From CAXYVC01 sp964292295 (GTDB taxonomy: Bacteria; Acidobacteriota; Holophagae; Holophagales; Holophagaceae): a stretch of 15,756 bases of DNA. The position numbers and the translations under genes are program-made. Position 1 is the stretch's first letter; each line of letters opens with the position of its first letter. Under the pieces are notes generated by a model. The model saw nothing but the letters and a program-made list of their open reading frames with translations, was not told the origin of the DNA and did no database searches. Below are positions 6,504-13,540 of this stretch, in pieces. The stretch covers positions 1 through 15,756 of the forward strand of contig CAXYVC010000058.1 of assembly GCA_964292295.1 (NCBI GenBank). The letters are read 5' to 3'.

Positions 6504-7067
6504 TCACGCCTGGGGCGCGGGCTCCTTCGGGGCGGCCTTCTCCTTCTTGAGGTACTTCTCGAGGATCAGGCTGGCCTCGGCGGGGGAGACCGGGCCGTAG
6601 ACCTGGTCGTCCACCATGATCACGGGCGCGAGGCCGCAGGTGCCCAGGCAGCGGGTGCTCTCCAGGGAGAACATGCCGTCCTTGGTGGTCTCGCCGAACT
6701 GGATGCCCAGCTCGTCCATCAGGCGCTGGCTGAGCTTGTCGGCACCCTTCACGTAGCAGGCGGTGCCCATGCACACGTTGATCACGTGCTTGCCCCGGGG
6801 CGTGAGGCGGAAGTAGTGGTAGAAGGTCGCCACGCCGGTGACCTTGGCGTAGGGGATGCCGGCCAGCTGGGCGACGGCGTGCATCTGTTCCTGGCCCAGG
6901 TGGCCGAAGTGGGCCTGCACCATGTGGAGCATGGCGATGAGCTGGCTCTCGCTATGGGCGCCCGCGCGGTTGGCGGCGATGTAGGCGATGATGTGCTCGG
7001 GCAGGACGGCCTTACAGGAGGCTTCGATCTCCGCCCAGTTGTCCGTGTTCGTGCTGGCGTGGCTCAA
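6504..7067 (-). CDS. hydC: NAD-linked [FeFe]-hydrogenase, NuoE-like [2Fe-2S] subunit
   Basis: A 187-residue protein of the NuoE/HydC/HndA thioredoxin-fold family. A helical N-terminal region (about 10-75) is followed by the family hallmark GVATFYHYF (78-86). The ferredoxin domain carries the four [2Fe-2S] ligands C99, C104 (CMGTAC) and C140, C144 (CLGTC). It passes electrons between the flavin subunit and the rest of the complex in the cytoplasm. A Lys/Pro/Ala-rich tail (174-187) is extra. There is no ATG near the expected N-terminus; TTG at 7067 is chosen because it overlaps the hydA stop as TTGA and has GAGG eight bases upstream. It is the last gene of the hydB-hydA-hydC operon. The functional partner assignment rests on adjacency and family. 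Confidence 0.92.
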   Translation of the reverse strand: MSHASTNTDNWAEIEASCKAVLPEHIIAYIAANRAGAHSESQLIAMLHMVQAHFGHLGQEQMHAVAQLAGIPYAKVTGVATFYHYFRLTPRGKHVINVCMGTACYVKGADKLSQRLMDELGIQFGETTKDGMFSLESTRCLGTCGLAPVIMVDDQVYGPVSPAEASLILEKYLKKEKAAPKEPAPQA

Positions 7068-8830
7068 CGGATCCCCCTCGGCATACGGGCATTGTAGTGG
7101 GTGTGGAGCAGCTCGTGCGCCTTCTCGCCGTTGGGCTCGCCCAGGAACTCGGCGTAGAGGTGCTCGATGGCCGGGTTCTCGTGGGAACGGCGCAGCTGCT
7201 TGTGCGTGTCGATGTCGTAGAGGGCCCGCGCGCGCAGCAGGGGCAGGCTGGGGTCGAGCACGTCCATGTCCAGCGGCGGGTAGGGCTGGCCGCCGCCCGC
7301 CACGCAGCCGCCGGGGCAGGCCATGATCTCGATGAGGTGGTACTGCTTCTCGCCCTTCTTCACCGCCTCGATGATCGTCTTGGCGTTCTGCAGGCCGTTG
7401 GAGACGGCGATGTTGATCTCCTTGCCGTCGATCTTGAGGGTGGCCTCCTTCAGGCCCGTGACGCCGCGCACCTCGTTGAACACGAGGGGGCCGAGCTCCT
7501 CGCCCGTGAGCTTCACCGCGGCGGTGCGCAGGGCGGCCTCCATCACGCCGCCGGTGGCGCCGAAGATGTCGGCGGCGCCGGAGCTGATGCCCAAGGGGCG
7601 GTCGAACTCGCCGTCCGGCAGGTTCACGAAGTCGATGCCGTAGGACTTGATCATCCAGGCCAGCTCGCGGGTGGTGAGCACCGCGTCGGTGTACGGCGTG
7701 CCGTCCTCCATGGCGTGCTCGGGGCGGGAGGCCTCGTACTTCTTGGCCACGCAGGGCATGATCGCCACCACGTAGATCTCCTCCGGCTTCAGGCCCTTCT
7801 TCTCGGCGTAGTAGGTCTTGAGCAGCGTGCTGAGCATGCTCATGGGCGACTTGCAGCTGGAGGTGTGGGGGATCATCTCGGGGTAGAACTTCTCGAGGAA
7901 GTTCACCCAGCCGGGGCTGCAGGAGGTGAGCAGTGGCAGCGGCCCCTCGCCGCCCACGCGGCGCAGGAACTCCGTGGCTTCCTCGAGGATGGTAAGGTCG
8001 GCGCCGAAGTTCGTGTCGAAGACCGCGTCGAATCCCAGGCGGCGCAGGGCCGTCACGAGCTTGCCGGTGACGGGCGTGCCGATGGGCAGGCCGAAGCACT
8101 CGCCGATGGCGGCGCGGATGGAGGGCGCCGGCTGCACGACGATGTGCTTCACGCCGCGGGGGAGGCTCAGGGCCTGCCACACGCGCTCGGTGTGGTCCTT
8201 CTCCACCAGGGCGGCGGTGGGGCACACGTTGATGCACTGGCCGCACTGGATGCAGACCGAGTCGTCCATGGCGCAGAGGTTGGCGGGGCCCACCACGGTG
8301 TGGAAGCCGCGGCCATGCTGGCTCAGGTTGTGGACGCCCTGCACCTCCTCGCAGACGCGGATGCAGCGGCCGCAGAGGATGCACTTCTCGGGGGTGCGCA
8401 CCACCGACTGGCCGCTCTCGTCCGTCTCGAAGCGCTTGCGCTCGCCCTCGAAGTGGCGCTCGCGGACGCCCAGGCGGTAGGCCTGCTTCTGCAGCTCGCA
8501 GTTCCCGTCGCGCTCGCAGGTCTGGCAGTCCTTCGGGTGGTTGTCGAGGAGCAGCTCCACGATGTCGCGCCGGGCCTGGCGGATCTGGGGGCTGTTGGTC
8601 TGCACCTCCATCCCCTCCCAGACCTCCTGCGAGCAGGCGGTGAGGAAGTGGTTGAAGCCCTTCACCTGCACGATGCAGACGCGGCAGGCGCCCTCCAGGC
8701 TCAGGTTCGGGTGGTAGCAGAGGCGGGGGATGTTGATGCCCAGCTTCTCGGCGGCCTTGAGGACCGTGGTCCCCGCGGGCACCTGGAGGGGCTCGTCGTC
8801 GATGGTGAGATTGATCAGCTTCGTGGTCAT
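7064..8830 (-). CDS. hydA: [FeFe]-hydrogenase catalytic subunit
   Basis: A 588-residue catalytic subunit that reversibly interconverts protons and H2 at the H-cluster. Domains in order: plant-type [2Fe-2S] (C38, C49, C52, C66); His-Cys3 [4Fe-4S] (H98, C102, C105, C111); two ferredoxin-type [4Fe-4S] sites (C150, C153, C156, C160 and C193, C196, C199, C203); then the H-cluster domain. The three signatures are TSCSPGW (302-308), MPCVAKKYE (358-366) and EIMACPGGCVAGGGQP (501-516), giving cluster ligands C304, C360, C505 and C509. The residue after C304 is Ser (S305), where many monomeric enzymes have the proton-relay Cys. No C-terminal [2Fe-2S] extension is present. The ATG at 8830 is preceded by AGGA. 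Context with HydB and HydC indicates the trimeric NAD(H)/ferredoxin-linked, possibly electron-bifurcating type (group A3); bifurcation cannot be read from sequence alone. No maturases are nearby. Confidence 0.97.
   Translation of the reverse strand: MTTKLINLTIDDEPLQVPAGTTVLKAAEKLGINIPRLCYHPNLSLEGACRVCIVQVKGFNHFLTACSQEVWEGMEVQTNSPQIRQARRDIVELLLDNHPKDCQTCERDGNCELQKQAYRLGVRERHFEGERKRFETDESGQSVVRTPEKCILCGRCIRVCEEVQGVHNLSQHGRGFHTVVGPANLCAMDDSVCIQCGQCINVCPTAALVEKDHTERVWQALSLPRGVKHIVVQPAPSIRAAIGECFGLPIGTPVTGKLVTALRRLGFDAVFDTNFGADLTILEEATEFLRRVGGEGPLPLLTSCSPGWVNFLEKFYPEMIPHTSSCKSPMSMLSTLLKTYYAEKKGLKPEEIYVVAIMPCVAKKYEASRPEHAMEDGTPYTDAVLTTRELAWMIKSYGIDFVNLPDGEFDRPLGISSGAADIFGATGGVMEAALRTAAVKLTGEELGPLVFNEVRGVTGLKEATLKIDGKEINIAVSNGLQNAKTIIEAVKKGEKQYHLIEIMACPGGCVAGGGQPYPPLDMDVLDPSLPLLRARALYDIDTHKQLRRSHENPAIEHLYAEFLGEPNGEKAHELLHTHYNARMPRGIR
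7073..7079 (-). promoter_or_regulatory. Ribosome binding site for hydC (decides the TTG start)
   Basis: The minus strand reads GAGGGGG here, with the GAGG core eight bases before the TTG at 7067. It lies within the last codons of hydA. This and the TTGA overlap are the reasons for choosing the unusual start codon. Confidence 0.65.
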
Positions 8831-8865
8831 CGGGCTCTTCCTGTGTCTTTACGTCCGGACAGGGA

Positions 8866-11052
8866 TCACACGCGCTCGACGGCGTCGAAGCGGCAGACCT
8901 CGTAGCACTGCCCGCACTTCACGCAGCGCTCCTGGTCGATGGCATGGGGTTCCTTGCGCTTGCCGGTGATGCACTCCACGGGGCAGTTGCGGGCACAGAC
9001 CGTGCAGCCGATGCACACGTCAGCGTTGATCTCGTAGCGGATCAGGGCCACGCACTTCTTGGCGCGACAGCGCTTCTCCACGATGTGCTCGATGTACTCC
9101 TCGCGGAAGTGCTTCAGCGAGCTGAGGATGGGGTTCGGCGCGGCGCGGCCGAGGCCGCAGAGGCTGGCCTGCTGGCAGAGCTTCGCGAGGCGCTCGAGCT
9201 TGTCGAGGTCACCCAGCTCGGCCTTGCCGGAGGTGACGCGCTCCAGGATCTCCAGCATGCGCTTCGTGCCCTCGCGGCAGGGCGTGCACTTGCCGCAGCT
9301 CTCCTCCTGGGTGAAGGAGAGGTAGAACTTGGAGATGTCCACCATGCAGTCTTCTTCGCTGAGGACGATCATGCCGCCGGAGCCCATGATGGAGCCGGCC
9401 TTGGCCAGGGTGTCGTAGTCGACCTGCATGTCGGCCCACTGGGCCGGGATGAAGCCGCCGGCGGGGCCGCCGGTCTGGATGGCCTTCAGGGCCTTGTCGT
9501 CCTGCACGCCGCCGCCGATGCCGAAGACCACGTCCCTCAAGGGCGTGCCCAGGGGCACCTCCACGAGGCCGGTGTGCTTCACCTTGCCGGCGAGGGCGAA
9601 GACCTTGGTGCCGCCGGAGCCCTCGGTGCCGATCTGGCTGAACCAGTCGCCGCCGTGGTTGATGACGGGCGGGATGTTGGCGAAGGTCTCGACGTTGTTG
9701 ATGATCGTGGGCTTGCCCCACAGGCCCTTCTGGGCGGGATAGGGCGGGCGCACCTTCGGCTGGCCGCGCTCCCCCTCGATGGAGCGGATCAGGGCCGTCT
9801 CCTCGCCGCAGACGAAGGCTCCGGCGCCCAGGCGGATCTCCAGGTCGAAGGCGTAGCCGGAGCCCATGATGTTCTCGCCCAGGAGGCCCGCGGCGCGGCA
9901 GCGCTCGATGGCGTTCTGGATGCGCTTGATGGCCAGCGGGTACTCGGCGCGGATGTAGTAGAAGCCCTTGCAGGCGCCGATGGCGTAGCCGCCGATGATC
10001 ATGCCCTCCACGATGCTGAAGGGGTCGGACTCCAGCAGGCCGCGGTCCATGAAGGCACCGGGGTCGCCCTCGTCGCCGTTGCAGATGATGTAGCGGGTCT
10101 TCTCCTCCTGCTGGCGGGCGAGCTGCCACTTCTTGCCCGTGGGGAAGCCGCCGCCGCCGCGGCCCCGCAGCCGGGCCTTCAGCACCTCGTTGATCACCCA
10201 CTCGGGGTCGCCCTTGCCGAGCGCGGTGGCGAGCGCCTTGAAGCCCCCGGCGCGCACGTACTCGTCCAGGTTCTCGGGATCGATGATGCCGTTGTTGCGC
10301 ATGGCCACGCGGCGCTGGCGGCTGAAGAAGGCCACGTCGCCGTAGAGGTCGAAGAAGCTCTGGCCGATGGCGGGTTCCTTCACGGCCACGCGCTCCACCA
10401 CCTTCCCGCCCTGCACGTGCTGGGCGAGGATCTCGTCCAGGTCCTTCTCGTTCGCGACGCGGTAGATGACCTTGGAGGGCCGCACCAGCACATGGACGGC
10501 CTGGCCGGCGGTCTCCTCGGTGCAGGCGCCGAAGCAGGTGGCGGGGCGCACCCTCGCCACCTCGGGGCCGATGCCGGCGGCCTTGAGCTTCTGCTCGAAG
10601 AGGGCCTCCAGGTCGCACTCGGCCTTCTTCTGCCCGCAGCGGCGCCCGTGGCAGAAGAGGAACTCGTAGGTGGTCTCCGCGTCCAGGCTGGCGTCCAGCG
10701 CGTTCTCCACGACGGGCAGGCCCTTCTGGATGTGCTGGGTGAAGATCTTGTGCACCACCTCGCGGTTCACGCGCTCGTATTTCACGGGCATCTTGCCGGG
10801 AACCCGCACGCCGACGATGGGCTCCTTGCTGCAGCGGCCCGTGCAGCCGGTCTTGTGGAGGACGACGTCCTCCCGCCCGGAGGACTGGATGTGCTTGACG
10901 AACTCGTCCAGCACGTCCATGGACCCGGCGGCGTGCTCGCAGGTGGCGGACCCGATCTGGATCACGACCTTGCCGGCATCGCCGCGTTCGGCGAGGGCCT
11001 GCTCGGCCCTGCCACTCAGGGCCTGGTAGAACTCGGTCACCGCGTTCGACAT
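8866..11052 (-). CDS. hydB: NAD-linked [FeFe]-hydrogenase flavoprotein subunit with two N-terminal thioredoxin-fold domains
   Basis: A 728-residue NuoF-like subunit carrying the NAD(H)/FMN site. The first thioredoxin-fold domain (about 27-115) has C38, C70 and C74 in the pattern TCEHAAG...GCTGRC and resembles HndB. The second (about 128-220) has C134, C139, C173 and C177, the usual [2Fe-2S] domain of HydB/HndC. The NuoF core (about 235-660) shows the Gly-rich FMN/NADH motif RGRGGGGFPTGKKW (297-310 region), NGDEGDPGAFMDR (325-337) and CGEETAL (415-421). The [4Fe-4S] site is C586, C589, C592 and C632. A C-terminal two-[4Fe-4S] ferredoxin domain uses C680, C683, C686, C690 and C710, C713, C716, C720. 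The ATG at 11052 has GGAG five bases upstream. It is the first gene of the operon, 35 bp before hydA. The extra domain makes it longer than the usual HydB of about 600 residues. Confidence 0.96.
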   Translation of the reverse strand: MSNAVTEFYQALSGRAEQALAERGDAGKVVIQIGSATCEHAAGSMDVLDEFVKHIQSSGREDVVLHKTGCTGRCSKEPIVGVRVPGKMPVKYERVNREVVHKIFTQHIQKGLPVVENALDASLDAETTYEFLFCHGRRCGQKKAECDLEALFEQKLKAAGIGPEVARVRPATCFGACTEETAGQAVHVLVRPSKVIYRVANEKDLDEILAQHVQGGKVVERVAVKEPAIGQSFFDLYGDVAFFSRQRRVAMRNNGIIDPENLDEYVRAGGFKALATALGKGDPEWVINEVLKARLRGRGGGGFPTGKKWQLARQQEEKTRYIICNGDEGDPGAFMDRGLLESDPFSIVEGMIIGGYAIGACKGFYYIRAEYPLAIKRIQNAIERCRAAGLLGENIMGSGYAFDLEIRLGAGAFVCGEETALIRSIEGERGQPKVRPPYPAQKGLWGKPTIINNVETFANIPPVINHGGDWFSQIGTEGSGGTKVFALAGKVKHTGLVEVPLGTPLRDVVFGIGGGVQDDKALKAIQTGGPAGGFIPAQWADMQVDYDTLAKAGSIMGSGGMIVLSEEDCMVDISKFYLSFTQEESCGKCTPCREGTKRMLEILERVTSGKAELGDLDKLERLAKLCQQASLCGLGRAAPNPILSSLKHFREEYIEHIVEKRCRAKKCVALIRYEINADVCIGCTVCARNCPVECITGKRKEPHAIDQERCVKCGQCYEVCRFDAVERV

Positions 11053-11068
11053 GGGGGCTCCGAAAAGA

Positions 11069-11101
11069 CTGGCGGAAGTTCTAAGGATGGAAACCCGCCA
11101 G
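11069..11101. promoter_or_regulatory. Inverted repeat upstream of hydB; possible operator
   Basis: CTGGCGG at 11069-11075 and CCGCCAG at 11095-11101 form a perfect 7-bp inverted repeat with a 19-base spacer, 16-49 bases upstream of the hydB start codon. It could be a regulator binding site or a 5'-leader hairpin. The arms do not resemble the redox-regulator Rex consensus. In GC-rich DNA a 7-bp match can occur by chance. Confidence 0.3.
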
Positions 11102-11279
11102 CGGGTGGATGACGATCGGCACTGCATTCCGTGCGAAGGCGAGCCGGCGGGGAACCGGAAACGCGGGCATCAGGCGGACGAGCGCATGGGTGCGGAAGGG
11201 TAGACGAGGGGCAGGACGTCCGCGGAAGGAGCGAACGCCCGAGAGCGTCTGCCGTTCCTGGAACGACAGGGCAAAGCGG

Positions 11280-11308
11280 TTGTCAAGTGGTCAGGGAGAC
11301 TCTATAGG
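11280..11308 (+). promoter_or_regulatory. Sigma-70-like promoter sequence facing the plus strand
   Basis: TTGTCA (11280-11285) and TATAGG (11303-11308) are separated by exactly 17 bp. It points away from hydB and into the 3' end of the minus-strand DUF4139 gene. No plus-strand gene lies downstream before 14230. If active, it would make an antisense or small RNA starting near 11315. A short GC stem followed by GTTTTC (about 11342-11360) is a weak candidate end. Confidence 0.3.
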
Positions 11309-11419
11309 TCCAATCGTGATCGGGCTTTGATTTGGGTCACATCGCGCGGGCGCGGTTTTCAGGCAATCCAAAGGGCTCGAACCCAGGCACAACAAGGGTC
11401 CGGCTTGGAACAAGGCGCG

Positions 11420-12859
11420 CTACCACCGCACGCGGACGCGGTAGGAGAGTTTCGCACTGCCCCCGGCGGGCACCTCCACGCGGAAGCGCGCCGTGCCGCT
11501 GGCCTCCTTCGCGTGCGGATGGCTGGACTGCAGCACCTCCCAGTCGCCGGGCATGGGTTCCAGCGCGCTCACGGTCACGGCCTCCGCCTTCGCGTTCCGG
11601 AACTCCACCTCGAAGGCGCTCTCGTAGACGTAGTTGTAGCGCCCGCTCCCCGCCAGCTTCTTGAAGTCGGTCTGCTTGCGCCGGGCGGTGACGTCGAAGG
11701 CATCTCCCAGCTTCAGGCGCACGGTCTCGTTCTTCGGCGTGTGGTCGATGCGGTCCTCGCCGATGAACTGGGCGCGGCCTTCGGCATCCCGCTTGTAGAC
11801 CCGCACCGTGCCCTTGGGCATGGGCCTTCCGAGCCGCGCGGCCTCGCGGTTGTCGAACTCCATGAAGACGCCCACCTTCAGCTTCTCCCCCAGGTTCCCG
11901 TAGCTGCCGCTGTAGTAGTGGCCCTGGCCCTGGAGGAGGTATTCCTTCCGCACGGGCACGGAGGAGGCCGACAGCAGCGCCACCTGCTTGGTCTGGTTCT
12001 CCTTGAGGGTGGTGGGGCGGTCCAGGGTGTAGAGGTGGTACTCGAAGAGGCTCTCCTCCTTCATCTCGGGCGCCGCGGCCTTCAGGGCCATGTCCCGCAT
12101 GGCCATCCCTTCCGCCCGGAAGCGCGGGCTCTCCTTCACCCGGTTCACGTCCCCCGCCACGAGCTGGAGGGTGGCGTCGGGGTAGCTCGCGCCGCTCATG
12201 TTCGTGAGGGTCACCCAGCCGCTGAGATCCAGGCTCCTCTCGTCGCCCGAGAGGTTGGCCACGTAGTCGGCCTTCCAGGAGAGGCCACCCGTGAGGTAGC
12301 TCAGCTCCAGCTTCTGGGCGCGCTCGGCGGGGCTGTGCAGGTTCAGCACGAGGGTGGGGCGCGCCCGCAGGTGCTCCGGCACCCGCGGGTAGACGATGCG
12401 GCCCGGAACGCCCGTCTCGATGCGGTCCGGGAACTGGAGCACCACGCCGTCGTTGGCGGCGAGCACCTTCGCCTGCTCCCGCACTTCCACGCTGCCCGCG
12501 CCGTCGGACTTCGGCCTCTGCTGCACCACCGTCACCGTCTCGCCCACGTACTTCTCCAGCAGCTTGGCCGGGGTGAGCAGGTCGAAGTCGAAGTTCTGTT
12601 CGATGACCCAGAAGTCCTTCGGGTTCGTGAGATTCCGCAGCAGGGCCGTCTCCGGGCGCATCTGCGCCGAGACCTCCCGGAAGGCCAGGGCCTGGTCGCC
12701 CCGCCCCAGGCGCACCTCGCGGGTGTCCTTCACCAGGGCGAGGTTCTCGTTGTAGATGGTCACCGCGAGCGCCTGCTGGTCATTCAGCGTGGTGGAGGCC
12801 TCCTTGGGCGCCTGGGCGGCCAGCGTGAAGGCGAGGGGGGCAAGCAGCAGAACGCGCAT
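11420..12859 (-). CDS. DUF4139 domain secreted protein
   Basis: A 479-residue protein. Signal peptide 1-17 (LAFTLAAQAP), then a mature part typical of the DUF4139 family: LAVTIYNENLALVKDTREV (31-49), a segment after it predicting RPETALLRNL (68-77), LLEKYVGE (100-107), and the core GGLSWKADYVANL (191-203) with WVTLTN (215-220). The C-terminal half is beta-rich and ends in YRVRVRW. Unlike the 562-residue DUF4139 protein in this window it has no coiled coil and no proline linker, so the two are distant relatives, not recent duplicates. The family function is not established; probably periplasmic. The ATG at 12859 follows AAGGAG at the ideal distance and starts two bases after the GAF-like gene's stop, so it is the last gene of a three-gene operon. 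Confidence 0.88.
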   Translation of the reverse strand: MRVLLLAPLAFTLAAQAPKEASTTLNDQQALAVTIYNENLALVKDTREVRLGRGDQALAFREVSAQMRPETALLRNLTNPKDFWVIEQNFDFDLLTPAKLLEKYVGETVTVVQQRPKSDGAGSVEVREQAKVLAANDGVVLQFPDRIETGVPGRIVYPRVPEHLRARPTLVLNLHSPAERAQKLELSYLTGGLSWKADYVANLSGDERSLDLSGWVTLTNMSGASYPDATLQLVAGDVNRVKESPRFRAEGMAMRDMALKAAAPEMKEESLFEYHLYTLDRPTTLKENQTKQVALLSASSVPVRKEYLLQGQGHYYSGSYGNLGEKLKVGVFMEFDNREAARLGRPMPKGTVRVYKRDAEGRAQFIGEDRIDHTPKNETVRLKLGDAFDVTARRKQTDFKKLAGSGRYNYVYESAFEVEFRNAKAEAVTVSALEPMPGDWEVLQSSHPHAKEASGTARFRVEVPAGGSAKLSYRVRVRW

Positions 12860-12861
12860 GG

Positions 12862-13536
12862 TCACTCCTTGGAAGAAGCCGGGGGGCATGGGCCACGATA
12901 CGCCGGCTCCGGCCCCCGATCCATGGCGCGGGCCAGGATGCGCGCCAGGGATACGAGGCCCTCCCGCTGGAGGGGAGAGAAGGCGTCCCGCGCCTCGGCC
13001 TGGTAGCTGACGAGGCCGAAGGGCCTCGGGCGAAAGTCCAGCCCCAGCGGCACGCCGAACCAGGTTTCGGGCACCAGGCCCGTGGAGAGTTCCGCGCGGC
13101 TCAGCACGGCCCCCATCACGCTGCCCGCCGCCGCCGAGGGCACGTAGAGGGGGCGCCCCTCGGCCAGGGCACGGGCGGTCAGGCCCCCCAGGGGCACGGG
13201 AGGCAGGCGCCGGGGGCGCCCCCCCTCGTGGAAGAGCGGAAAGCGCAGTCGCCCCTCCCCCCAGTCGACCCGCGCCACGAAGAAGCTGGACAGGCGGAAG
13301 GGCTCGAAGACGAGGTCCCGGAGTTCCTCCGCGAGCCGTGCCTCCTCCAGGCCGGGGCGCAGGCGGTCCAGCGCCTCCTCGAACAGGCCCCGCTCCGCAT
13401 CCAGGATCCGGAGCTCCTCCCGGAAGCGGATCACCGTTTCCTGGCGCTCCTGGAGCAGCAGGGACAGGCGTTCCGCCCGGAGGTGGGCCTCCTCCAGGGG
13501 GGAGGGCGGGCGGCTGAAGCGGGAGCGCAGGCGCAT
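12862..13536 (-). CDS. GAF-like protein with N-terminal coiled coil (paralogue 2)
   Basis: A 224-residue soluble protein with no signal peptide. A charged coiled-coil helix (about 13-60) leads into a GAF-like alpha/beta domain (about 65-205). It aligns almost residue for residue with the upstream neighbour: LDAER-x-LF-x-x-ALDRLRPG at 45-62, FPLFHEGGR (99-107), LTARAL-x-x-GRPLYV (119-132) and STGLVP-x-TWFGVPL (151-164). I call the domain GAF-like from this layout; no ligand or catalytic residues can be named. The ATG at 13536 lies four bases after the previous stop; the frame is open further upstream, but that part overlaps the neighbour out of frame. The C-terminal end (about 206-224) is Pro/Ser-rich and unmatched in the paralogue. 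Its last codons contain the ribosome binding site of the DUF4139 gene. Confidence 0.75.
   Translation of the reverse strand: MRLRSRFSRPPSPLEEAHLRAERLSLLLQERQETVIRFREELRILDAERGLFEEALDRLRPGLEEARLAEELRDLVFEPFRLSSFFVARVDWGEGRLRFPLFHEGGRPRRLPPVPLGGLTARALAEGRPLYVPSAAAGSVMGAVLSRAELSTGLVPETWFGVPLGLDFRPRPFGLVSYQAEARDAFSPLQREGLVSLARILARAMDRGPEPAYRGPCPPASSKE
12865..12870 (-). promoter_or_regulatory. Strong Shine-Dalgarno for the DUF4139 gene
   Basis: AAGGAG on the minus strand, five bases before the ATG at 12859 and overlapping the last codon of the upstream GAF-like gene. It is the strongest ribosome binding site in the window, and it rules out the in-frame ATG about 30 bases upstream as the start. 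Confidence 0.8.
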
Positions 13537-13540
13537 CGCG

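Larger units (their letters stand above)
11053..11419. other. Non-coding gap between hydB and the DUF4139 gene
   Basis: This 367-bp gap is less GC-rich than the genes. It must contain the hydB promoter on the minus strand, though I see no clear -35/-10 pair for it. It holds an inverted repeat close to hydB (11069-11101), a good plus-strand promoter-like sequence (11280-11308) and a T-arm-like motif (11373-11385) that does not fold as a tRNA. A 73-codon plus-strand open frame (11109-11330) is Arg-rich with no ribosome binding site and is not called. Confidence 0.6.

Noticed and set aside
8944..11112. Long plus-strand open frames antisense to hydB (about 720 codons), to hydA (7097-8905) and to the VWA operon (460-3171)
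   Set aside because: They are mirror images of strongly supported genes in GC-rich DNA, where antisense frames stay open because of third-position G/C. Their translations are Ala/Gly/His/Arg-rich with no domain.
11109..11330. 73-codon plus-strand open frame upstream of hydB
   Set aside because: It has an Arg-rich composition, no ribosome binding site, overlaps the region expected to hold the hydB promoter, and has no recognisable feature.
11359..11425. tRNA-like segment on the minus strand: a T-arm-like GGGTTCGAGCCC and a D-arm-like GTGGTAG
   Set aside because: The pieces do not form a cloverleaf. No acceptor stem pairs, the anticodon stem has several mismatches, and the D-arm-like part is the last codons and stop of the DUF4139 gene. 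It is at most a chance match or a decayed remnant.
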